This document shows positions 1 through 6,500 of a stretch of 7,465 nucleotides of DNA, in pieces. The DNA comes from Candidatus Zixiibacteriota bacterium (GTDB lineage: Bacteria > Zixibacteria > MSB-5A5 > SM1-73), in the NCBI GenBank assembly GCA_020341875.1, contig CP070839.1:574110-581574 (forward strand), written 5' to 3'. Under the pieces are notes generated by a model that ran no database searches, was not told the DNA's origin, and worked only from the letters and a program-made list of their open reading frames with translations. The translations under genes were made by a program, and so were the position numbers. The first letter of the stretch is position 1, and the number at the start of each line of letters is the position of its first letter.

Positions 1-1926
1 CCGGACAGCACCATTCCCCCACTGAGGGCAAGTGATCTGCCGCCCCTGGCAACCTTCACCGATAATGGCGACGGCACAGGTACTTTCGTTTACCGACCGG
101 AGTACGAGGATCAGGGGGTCTACTACACCCTGTTTGAGGCAGTCGACTCGGTGGATACGCTTTTGAAAGGCTGGGAGCTGGTAGAGATCACGGTGATAGA
201 CTCAAACCGGTATCCCGTGATTTGGGTGGAACCGGATTCTTCTACCTACAACGTGAATGAAGGAGGGACAAAGGCTTTGAAGATCCTCGGCACCGATCCA
301 GACGGAAGCACTCCCAGTCTGCACATGGCTGAACCATTGGAGAACGCCACGTTCATCGATAGCGGAAGCGGGACGGGAAGTTTCGTTTTCACACCGGACT
401 ACAGTCAAGGCACTGATGGCTATCAAGTAGAATTCTTCGCGGTGGACGAGTTCTATCCGGATACTGTTCTGGATGTCACTCCTACGCATGGCATACTGGT
501 GTGGGATAGACCTGAGCCTCCCGATTTCATGTCAATAAACGACACCAGCATCGTGGAGGGAGACACCTTGGACGTTCACGTGGTTACGACCTCCCAGGTG
601 GATATACCCGCCATAGAGGTGATAAACTCGCCGGCCAATGCCGCCTTCGAGGACAGCGGTAATGGTCGGGGATGGTTCCACTTCGAGCCGGACTTCACCC
701 AGGGTGGGGCGGTATATCCGGTGGGGTTCGTGGCTACCAGCAGGGGTCTGGTTGACACCGAGTTTGTTTCCGTCTCGGTGCTGGATTATGGTAACCATGA
801 TCCGGTCCTGGATTCCATAGGGACCAGGACGGTGAACGAGGAAGAGGTATTGAGCTTCCGGATACAGGCCAACGACATAGACGGAGACGCGATAACGCTG
901 GATACGGCCAACGTTCCGCAGAACGCCGCCTTCGTCGATTCGGGAAGCGGCGTGGGTTCGTTCGTCTTCAATCCGGACTGGACTCAGGCAGGCGTCTACT
1001 ACGTCACCTTCTATGCTGAGGATACGCCCGGGGCGATCGACAGTGAGGTGGTGGAGATCACGGTGACCAACGTGGATCAGCCTCCGGTTCTCGACTCCAT
1101 CCGCGCCCGGACCGTGGCCGAGGGCGAGACCCTGCAGTTCAGGGTGCACGCCACGGACTTAGACAGCGACAGCCTGGTGCTGAACGCCGCCCAGGTACCC
1201 GAGAATGCCGTATTTGTGGATTCGGGCAACTGGGCAGGATCGTTCACCTTCACGCCCAACTATTACCAGGCTGGGGTGAAAACGGTGTTCTTCACCGTCT
1301 CCGATCTGGTGAGTCAGGATTACGAGATGGTTGCCATCACCGTGACCAACGTGCCTCAGCCTCCGGATATTGATATAATCCCTCTGCAGAGCGTGCTGGA
1401 AGGGGATACTCTGGAGTTCAGGATTCACGCCACCGACCCGGACGGGGATCCCTTTGTCTTCACGGTGGAAGACAATCCGGCCAATTCATCCCTGACCGAC
1501 TCGGGCAACGGTGCGGGATCGTTCCTGTTTACTCCCAGCTATCTCCAGTCGGGGATCTATCAGTTCCCCATCTACGCCACCGATACAACTGACCGCATAG
1601 ACAGCGCCATAGTGCAGATCGAGGTGATCGAGGCAGGAAATCAGCCGCCAGCATTGGCTGCCCTGCCGGACAGTACGGAGCCGGCGGTGGGCGACACCTT
1701 CATCCTGCACGTCTATGCCACAGACCCGGATGGCCCGAGCATAACCTTGAGCGTGGCCGACGAGCCCTGGAATTCTGATTTTGCCGACAGCGGCACCGGG
1801 GGCGGAACATTCACCTTCGCCCCGGACAGCATCCAGGCAGATTCCACCTATCGGGTGAGCTTTGTCGCCACGGACGGATCTCTGGCCGATACCCAGCTGG
1901 TGGTGATGCACGTGGTCTCCTTCATC
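1..1926 (+). repeat. Tandem protein-coding repeats of about 280 nt (cadherin/Ig-like modules)
   Basis: One partial copy (1-219) and six complete copies start near 220, 523, 805, 1087, 1366 and 1651. Unit lengths are 101, 94, 94, 93, 95 and 92 codons. Copies at 805, 1087, 1366 and 1651 are the most alike, joined by linkers such as ITVTNVDQPP and ITVTNVPQPP. The copy at 523 has lost the acidic DPDGD-like block, and the copy at 220 is longer, with a divergent end (TPTHGILVWDRPEPP). The conservation is mainly at protein level, so the array looks old rather than freshly expanded. Confidence 0.85.
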
Positions 1927-2124
1927 TATGGAGACGTCAACGCGGACGGCCACGTTGACGTAGGAGATGTGGTAGTACTGGTGAACTACCTGTACCGCGG
2001 CGGTCCTCCTCCGCAGCCGTGGGTGTCGGGAGACACCAACTGCGATGGATACGTCAACGTCGGTGATGTGGTCTTTCTGGTCAACTATCTCTTCCGCGGG
2101 GGATCTCCTCTCGGATGTCATTAA
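1..2124 (+). CDS. Secreted or surface protein of tandem cadherin/Ig-like repeats with C-terminal dockerin (5' end missing)
   Basis: The frame is open from the first base, so the gene starts upstream of the window; the GTG at 151 is internal to a repeat and is not the start. The visible 707 residues hold the end of one repeat (about residues 1-73), then six further repeats of 92-101 residues. Each has an entry like V.EG.TL.F.V.ATDPDGD and a second block DSGxGxGSFxFTPxYxQ, typical of bacterial cadherin-like/Ig-like modules. Residues 643-707 are a type I dockerin with two calcium loops (DVNADGHVDVGD and DTNCDGYVNVGD), each followed by a hydrophobic helix and an RGG tail. Known for the families: the repeats act as stalks or adhesive modules and dockerins bind cohesins. 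Inferred: an extracellular structural or adhesive protein docked to a cohesin partner. It ends 35 nt before the cohesin-like gene, which suggests an operon. No catalytic domain is visible. Confidence 0.88.
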   Translation, partial: PDSTIPPLRASDLPPLATFTDNGDGTGTFVYRPEYEDQGVYYTLFEAVDSVDTLLKGWELVEITVIDSNRYPVIWVEPDSSTYNVNEGGTKALKILGTDPDGSTPSLHMAEPLENATFIDSGSGTGSFVFTPDYSQGTDGYQVEFFAVDEFYPDTVLDVTPTHGILVWDRPEPPDFMSINDTSIVEGDTLDVHVVTTSQVDIPAIEVINSPANAAFEDSGNGRGWFHFEPDFTQGGAVYPVGFVATSRGLVDTEFVSVSVLDYGNHDPVLDSIGTRTVNEEEVLSFRIQANDIDGDAITLDTANVPQNAAFVDSGSGVGSFVFNPDWTQAGVYYVTFYAEDTPGAIDSEVVEITVTNVDQPPVLDSIRARTVAEGETLQFRVHATDLDSDSLVLNAAQVPENAVFVDSGNWAGSFTFTPNYYQAGVKTVFFTVSDLVSQDYEMVAITVTNVPQPPDIDIIPLQSVLEGDTLEFRIHATDPDGDPFVFTVEDNPANSSLTDSGNGAGSFLFTPSYLQSGIYQFPIYATDTTDRIDSAIVQIEVIEAGNQPPALAALPDSTEPAVGDTFILHVYATDPDGPSITLSVADEPWNSDFADSGTGGGTFTFAPDSIQADSTYRVSFVATDGSLADTQLVVMHVVSFIYGDVNADGHVDVGDVVVLVNYLYRGGPPPQPWVSGDTNCDGYVNVGDVVFLVNYLFRGGSPLGCH
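1927..2121 (+). repeat. Dockerin duplication in the repeat protein (99-nt period)
   Basis: Two copies of the loop-helix unit begin at the Asp codons at 1933 and 2032. Both keep Asp1, Asn3, Asp5, Gly6 and Asp12 of the calcium loop, and both have Val-Gly at loop positions 10-11 followed by DVV.LVNYL. This is the usual internal two-fold symmetry of type I dockerins. Confidence 0.85.
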
Positions 2125-2145
2125 GAGGAGGCCGACCGGCAGGGA

Positions 2146-2151
2146 GAGGAG
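2146..2151 (+). promoter_or_regulatory. Ribosome binding site that fixes the start at 2160
   Basis: GAGGAG lies 8 nt before the ATG at 2160, within a purine-rich run. The alternative in-frame ATG at 2115 overlaps the end of the upstream gene, lacks such a site, and would place 15 charged and glycine-rich residues in front of a clean signal peptide. This decides the start in favour of 2160. Confidence 0.75.
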
Positions 2152-2159
2152 AAGAGAAG

Positions 2160-2894
2160 ATGGAAAGACAAAGAATCATTCGGTCCCTAGCGTGTCTGGC
2201 AGTTGTGGGCATGCTCGCAGTTTCTGCCCCGGCCTCAGCACGGGGAGATTTCTCAATCTCCCTGGGTTCCCCGGTTGAGGCAGATCCGGGCCAACTTGGC
2301 CTGCCCATGCATTTTGTCCTGACTAAGTCCGATTCCGTGGCAGGGGTGGATATGCTGATGGAGTTCGACCCGGGCATGCTGAGCTGCAGTGCGGTGAGTT
2401 TTCTCACCCGCTTTCAGCTTGCTACCTACGACAACTCCGTGCCGGGAAGGTTGAGAATCGTGGCAAGAAGGCACCACCCGGATTCCAGCCATCTTTCGCC
2501 TCTGGGGCCCGGCACCGACACCCTGGGCTTCATCTCGCTGGAGGTGACCTCCCGGGATCTTCTGACGGATTTAGACGTGCCCATTGGCTTCTTCGATGAT
2601 GCGGTAACGCCGTTTGTCGACAACAGATTGGTGAAAGGCGACAGTAGCTTCGTGACCCCGCCCGAGCTGGGATTAACCGACGGAAGCGTGTTTATAAGAT
2701 ACCCTCTGTACGGCGACGTCAACGACGACGGGTATGTTTTCACCATTGCGGACGCCATATTCTTCTTCAACTATTTGTCGGGAAATCAAAAACTCTCCTC
2801 GCGGCAAAAAGCCAACTCCGACGTGAACCGGGACGGGGTGCAGGCCAGCATGACCGATTTCATCCAGCTGATCAAGGTGATTGCCGAAGAATAG
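2160..2894 (+). CDS. Secreted cohesin-like plus dockerin protein
   Basis: This 244-residue protein opens with a signal peptide: Arg-rich n-region (MERQRIIR), hydrophobic core, and a likely cleavage after Ala25-Ser-Ala27. Residues about 30-180 resemble a cohesin domain (beta-sandwich of the cohesin/CBM type): a strand with VAGVDMLMEFDPGMLS, then a GRLRIVA strand and a later DTLGFISLEVTS strand, as in cohesins. Residues about 183-244 form a dockerin-like pair (DVNDDGYVFTIAD and DVNRDGVQASMTD), but both loops run 13 residues to the last Asp instead of the usual 12, and the GGPPP tail is missing. Known: cohesins bind dockerins. Inferred: a small adaptor or scaffoldin-like protein that can both receive and offer docking modules. 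It lies 35 nt after the dockerin-ending repeat protein and is probably co-transcribed. The cohesin call rests on pattern resemblance only; another Ig-like fold is possible. Confidence 0.82.
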   Translation: MERQRIIRSLACLAVVGMLAVSAPASARGDFSISLGSPVEADPGQLGLPMHFVLTKSDSVAGVDMLMEFDPGMLSCSAVSFLTRFQLATYDNSVPGRLRIVARRHHPDSSHLSPLGPGTDTLGFISLEVTSRDLLTDLDVPIGFFDDAVTPFVDNRLVKGDSSFVTPPELGLTDGSVFIRYPLYGDVNDDGYVFTIADAIFFFNYLSGNQKLSSRQKANSDVNRDGVQASMTDFIQLIKVIAEE

Positions 2895-2895
2895 G

Positions 2896-2911
2896 AACCC
2901 CTCATGGGGTT
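2896..2911 (+). terminator. Short hairpin just after the cohesin-like gene, possible weak terminator
   Basis: AACCCC-TCAT-GGGGTT forms a perfect 6-bp stem with a 4-nt loop, beginning 2 nt after the stop codon. It is followed by GTCTGCCC rather than a T run, so it may act as an mRNA 3' end or a weak or Rho-assisted stop rather than a standard intrinsic terminator. Confidence 0.35.
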
Positions 2912-2954
2912 GTCTGCCCGGCTGAATCAGGTGTTCACCCGATCGGATCTAGGT

Positions 2955-2968
2955 CCCTCTATGGAGGG
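2955..2968 (+). other. Hairpin upstream of the strong promoter
   Basis: CCCTC-TATG-GAGGG forms a 5-bp stem with a 4-nt loop. It is followed by TCGGGGAAAAAG, an A run rather than a T run, so it is not a good terminator on the plus strand. It could mark the end of the upstream transcript or be incidental. Between 2912 and 2996 nothing else stands out except the small palindrome CCGATCGG at 2939-2946. Confidence 0.3.
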
Positions 2969-2996
2969 TCGGGGAAAAAGAAAGCCGGATGCTTTC

Positions 2997-3049
2997 AAAA
3001 ACGGAAAAAAGTGCTTGACAAAAAGGTATTTGCGCGTATAATTGGAGTG
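2997..3049 (+). promoter_or_regulatory. Near-consensus sigma-70 promoter with UP-like A-tracts
   Basis: The -35 box TTGACA (3015-3020) and the -10 box TATAAT (3037-3042) both match the consensus exactly, with a 16-nt spacer. A5 (2997-3001) and A6 (3005-3010) tracts lie just upstream of the -35, as in UP elements. The expected transcription start is near 3049-3050. No coding sequence lies close downstream on this strand; the next gene starts at 3533, so the promoter should produce a leader of about 480 nt or a separate RNA. Confidence 0.8.
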
Positions 3050-3064
3050 GTTACATGGTTAGTA

Positions 3065-3124
3065 GCTGTGGCGGTCGCAGCGTAAAGGAATAGCTTTCCG
3101 CTATCTTCTCTTCTCTTCCTTTAC
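3065..3124 (+). other. Two adjoining stem-loops near the predicted RNA 5' end
   Basis: The first hairpin pairs GCTGTG (3065-3070) with CGCAGC (3076-3081), including one G-U pair, around a 5-nt loop. The very next base opens a second stem: GTAAAGGAA (3082-3090) pairs perfectly over 9 bp with TTCCTTTAC (3116-3124). Inside it TAGC (3091-3094) and GCTA (3100-3103) form a small inner hairpin, leaving a pyrimidine-rich CTTCTCTTCTC strand unpaired. The zero-nt junction would allow coaxial stacking. Confidence 0.5.
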
Positions 3125-3296
3125 CTCTGAACCGGAAGGGATGTCTTTCTTTTGGGCTGGCAGAATCCCATCAAAGTTCATAGAGCCTGACTCTTTGTTT
3201 AACTGTTCACGAACAGGTGGTAATTTACACTTTTTGAGAGCGTGTGACGCCTTGTAACCTTCAGCTCCCGTCCTCAAGGCGGGATTTCGAGAGCGG

Positions 3297-3306
3297 AAGG
3301 AGGTGA
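3297..3306 (+). promoter_or_regulatory. Extended Shine-Dalgarno-like sequence without a usable start
   Basis: AAGGAGGTGA is a full-length complement to the 3' end of bacterial 16S rRNA, but no ATG, GTG or TTG lies 4-13 nt downstream. The GTG inside the motif (3303-3305) opens a 38-codon frame ending at the TGA at 3417-3419, yet it has no spacing from the motif. It may be a standby or decoy ribosome site in the leader, or chance in a purine-rich stretch. Confidence 0.35.
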
Positions 3307-3411
3307 AGGAAAAGGCTTTCAGGCAGGTCCCGAAAGCAGGTTTTGTCCGGAAGCCGACCCAAGCTGAATCAAACTGCACACAAACGTATCCAACTTCTTG
3401 TCGAGCAGAAG

Positions 3412-3419
3412 GGAGGTGA
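3412..3419 (+). promoter_or_regulatory. Second Shine-Dalgarno-like sequence in the leader
   Basis: GGAGGTGA again matches the anti-Shine-Dalgarno perfectly over 8 nt, and again no start codon sits at a suitable distance (GGTTCC and an A run follow). It lies 113 nt after the end of the first motif's core and 114 nt upstream of the true start. Confidence 0.35.
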
Positions 3420-3495
3420 GGGTTCCAAAAAAAGAATTCTGCAGAAAATCAATCTGACTCGGGGCTTTGAAGAATTAGTTTTACTAAACAACACG

Positions 3496-3520
3496 TTCAA
3501 GTAGGTTTTATTTACTTGAA
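3496..3520 (+). promoter_or_regulatory. Perfect 8-bp inverted repeat abutting the ribosome binding site
   Basis: TTCAAGTA (3496-3503) and TACTTGAA (3513-3520) are exact inverted copies separated by nine bases (GGTTTTATT). The right arm ends immediately before AGGAG (3521-3525). In RNA this forms a hairpin that could restrict or present the ribosome site. In DNA the two-fold symmetry with a 17-bp centre spacing would suit a dimeric repressor, though it lies over 450 bp downstream of the visible promoter, which makes the RNA reading likelier. Confidence 0.55.
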
Positions 3521-3525
3521 AGGAG
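3521..3525 (+). promoter_or_regulatory. Ribosome binding site of the propeller-dockerin gene
   Basis: AGGAG, within GAAAGGAGT, sits 7 nt before the ATG at 3533, which directly begins a signal peptide. The start choice is secure. Confidence 0.8.
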
Positions 3526-3532
3526 TAACAAG

Positions 3533-6500
3533 ATGGTAAAGAGACTGACGCTAGTCTTTATTCTTTCTGTTTTTGTCACACTTATGTTTGCCGGGGGAGC
3601 CTTTGCCACCACGGCCAAGAAAGTGTCGGCTGATGGGAAGGAGATGAGACACATCTCCGAGGATTCTTATCCTCCCGAGGAGATGCAGGCCATCTCTTCT
3701 CTCAGCAAGTACTCCACGGCCGGCTCCAAGGATGAGACCGACTGCTACGCCCTCATTCCGGATGTGGAAGTTCCTGCAGCCACCGAGCATGATCTGGTGG
3801 GACTCACCTGGTACGAGTACCAGAAGAACGGTTCCATGGGCCGCATGATCTCCGTGGGCGGCGCTGCCGGTTACAGGCACGTCTCCTGGATGTGGTCCGC
3901 CGGCGTGTATCCGGGTACTCAGCGCCGGGTTTACGCCCGGACCAAAGCCGCCAGCTGGCAGGCTGCGGCTCAGGAGGTGGGACTTGGCACGGTTAACTCT
4001 GGGTACTCCAACCAGACTCACTTAAACGATGGAACCTCTGTGTCGATCTTCCACCGGACCGGGATCGGCGGCAACTGGTGTTATATGGCCGTGGCGGATG
4101 GCCCGGCAGCCGACCCGCTCTACACCCGTAAATGGGATCTTCCGGATGTCATGCCTGACGGTTCATCCGGGGAGACCGGAGCCTGGCCCAAGTGTGAGAT
4201 TCTCTACACTACGGATTCGACGGTCTATCCGACCGGTCCCCTCAACTACTTCCACATCATCGAGAACGAGGGGAACACTGCGGGTGGTACGGAGAGCTGG
4301 ATCGGCTATCTGCGCTGCTACATAGACCCGGCCGACATCAACAACCTTAAGTGCCAGACCCCGACCACAGGTGGTGAGGTCTACAACATCCCGGCCAACA
4401 GCGCTTTCCAGGACGAGGTTTACAGTTTCACCACTTTTTCCTCCTGTGATATCTCCCCGGTAGTGGTCACCGGTAGAGGGATCGTAGGCAAGAGGGTGGC
4501 TATCCCTTACATGCCGCCAGCGGCGAATCAGGGCACCGCCACAGCTTGCGACTACCTGTTGGACGTCGCCTACATCGAGTGTATGGACAACGGAGACGGC
4601 TGGATCGGCGGAACCGACTGGCCTCCCACCGTTCACAAGATCACCAACTTCGGCACCACCGGGAGTGAGCGTGCTTTCCATGACGTGTCCGGGTGCTATG
4701 ACTACGAGGACAGCCTGCACGTAGTCTACGTCACCTGCGGGTTCGATCCGACCAACCCCGGTTTCTACCAGCCGGGAGTGGCACGCCTGTATCACTGGAG
4801 CAAGGAGAACGGCGTAAGCCTGATCGGCAGCAAGATCCAAGAGGGTGCCAATCCGTCGGCGCACAACCTTAACCTGAGCAAGATGAGCATTTCTCCCAAG
4901 GATCCCATCTATCATCCGGGCGGCGACTCGACTTACCTGTTCTGCATCTGGACTGCTGTCGATACCTCTGACCAGAATGCTGCCGGTGATCAGGGTAACC
5001 AGGATCTTTACGGCTCGGGGAGCTTCGACGGCGGAAACACCTGGGGTAAGGTGCTTAACCTGACCGGCACCCACACGCCTGGTTGTGCCGCGGACGCCTG
5101 CGTGAGCGAGCACTGGCCCTCCATGGCGAGGAACATGCTGGGCGGCGATCTGCACATCGAGTACATCTGCGACCGGGATCCGGGCGGCGCCATCATGGAC
5201 GAGGGAGCTTGGACCGAGAATTACGTGATGTACATGCGAGTGCCCGAGTGGGCGGTTACGGCCGGACCCAGGGGAGCGTATACACTGGGCGACCCGATTC
5301 ACTGGTATCATCCTCCCATCAAGGTTCTGCCCAACCAGAGCAGAACCATCACCTTCAAGGTGTTCAGCATCGGAAACGAGGCCCTCACCTACAGCGTGAC
5401 CAGCGATCATCCCTGTGTTCAGGTAAACGTTCCTCCCAGCCAGCTGGCGCCCAAGGACTCCATCGAGATTTCAGTCCTGTTGGACGGAACCGGAGCCTGT
5501 GATGGCACCTTCATCGCTGGTAACGTGGTTCTTAGCACCGACGAGGCGGGCGGTACAGTAGAGAATCTGCGGGTTCATGCCGTGGTCTCGGACGAGTACT
5601 ACGAGTGCCCCCGGGATCCGGAGACCTACGATACTCTGGAGAACGATTACATCCAGATGTACGTGAACGCCAACTGCATGCAGTGGATCTATGATACCGG
5701 TCTGCGTCCCGACACCACTTTTGAGGTCTTCTTCCAGGGCGGGACCATCGTGGCCACCACCTCGGGCGGCGACACACTGGTGGGCCGGCACATGGGCGAC
5801 AACGACATTCGCTCGGGCGCTCAGGACAAGCTGTACCGAGAGGAGTGCGACCCTGACTGGGAGTATCCTTTCACCGTTCTGTTCACCAAGGAGATCTACA
5901 TCGAGGCTTCGCACCTGTCCCCGCCAAATCACTTCAAGTGGTTCTGGTGGGAGATCGCCAAGCAGGTTAAGTTCTTCAACCCGCCCGCGCCGGAGTATTA
6001 TCAGCGCATGGTCGTCAAGTACATTAAGGTCAAGCGCGTGGATCCTCCCGTCTGGTGGCCCGATCTGACTCCCTTCACCAACTACGAAGACACCTACATC
6101 GGCATGGCCATGGACATCGATGCCCCGTACGACAGCTCCGCCACCGGTGGCGGACCGGAAGCCGGCCTGGGTGACGAGTCTGCCTGCAACTACGGACGAT
6201 ATGACGCCACCAACGACATCGCCTACATCACGGGATTCGGCCGCACAGGCGAGCATCCGGAATATCTCGACTACCACGCCGGAATAGCTTTGGCTGAGGT
6301 AAACGGTGTTCCGACCACTGCTCCTTACGGCACTGCCAACATCAAGAACAACCAGTATCTGTATCCCACCTCTCCTTGGGGATGGATTGATGCGCAGCTG
6401 TTCACGCTTGCCTCCACCCCCGGGAACTACATCCAGGACGGTCCGGCCACTCCGGACTCCATCGTGGATCGCAGCATTGTCATGACCGCTCACAAGATCG

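Larger units (their letters stand above)
3049..3532 (+). ncRNA. Candidate structured leader RNA or small RNA, family unknown
   Basis: The stretch follows a near-consensus promoter and has no convincing gene. Several hairpins can be drawn: 3065-3081, 3082-3124, CTGTT-CACG-AACAG at 3203-3216, GCGT-GTG-ACGC at 3240-3250, a 7-bp stem with one bulge at 3266-3284 (TCCCG.CC / GG.CGGGA, loop TCAA), GCTTTC/GAAAGC at 3315-3337, a bulged stem at 3345-3358, and the inverted repeat at 3496-3520. There is no internal intrinsic terminator before the gene, which favours a 5' leader of the propeller-dockerin gene over an independent RNA. I recognise no known riboswitch, SRP, RNase P, tmRNA or 6S signature. 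The hairpins are drawn by eye and some would arise by chance. Confidence 0.45.

Noticed and set aside
532..2121. Long minus-strand frames opposite the repeat protein (532-1149 and 1486-2121)
   Set aside because: They mirror the tandem repeats and dockerin codons of the plus strand and contain no independent protein features.
2115..2159. Upstream in-frame ATG for the cohesin-like gene
   Set aside because: No ribosome site before it, overlaps the previous gene's end, and adds a non-signal extension ahead of a clear signal peptide starting at 2160.
3055..3093. 12-codon leader peptide frame (MVSSCGGRSVKE)
   Set aside because: Begins only about 6 nt after the predicted RNA start and runs through the first hairpin; no run of regulatory codons as in attenuation leaders. 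Could exist, but nothing supports it.
3321..3362. GTCCGGAAG-like string reminiscent of the SRP RNA core, and an AAGCCGACC string reminiscent of cobalamin riboswitch parts
   Set aside because: The SRP core needs a longer conserved motif (GGTCCGGAAGGAAGC type) and the cobalamin aptamer needs its other conserved boxes; neither is present.
3101..3379. 92-codon minus-strand frame in the leader, with a stretch (KLPPVREQLNKES) vaguely like the C-terminal end of IS200/IS605 TnpB, next to a CCCG/CGGG hairpin
   Set aside because: GTG start without a ribosome site, no RuvC-type DRD motif or zinc-finger cysteines upstream in any minus frame, and no element ends. The resemblance is too short to support a transposon remnant; a TnpB profile search would decide.
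3437..3446. 10-bp palindrome TTCTGCAGAA upstream of the large gene
   Set aside because: Perfect but short; it lies inside an A-rich run and has no second copy, so it is not supported as an operator.
5021..5044. Asp-box taken as proof of a sialidase
   Set aside because: Only one Asp-box is present and no catalytic arginine triad or FRIP-type motif is evident; Asp-boxes also occur in non-enzymatic propellers.
4163..5410. 415-codon minus-strand open frame
   Set aside because: Lies entirely inside the 1109-residue gene, which has a signal peptide, domains and dockerin; composition is that of an antisense shadow in GC-rich coding sequence.
5471..6493. 340-codon minus-strand open frame
   Set aside because: Antisense shadow of the same gene, Val/Gly/Arg-rich and without recognisable domains or a start context.
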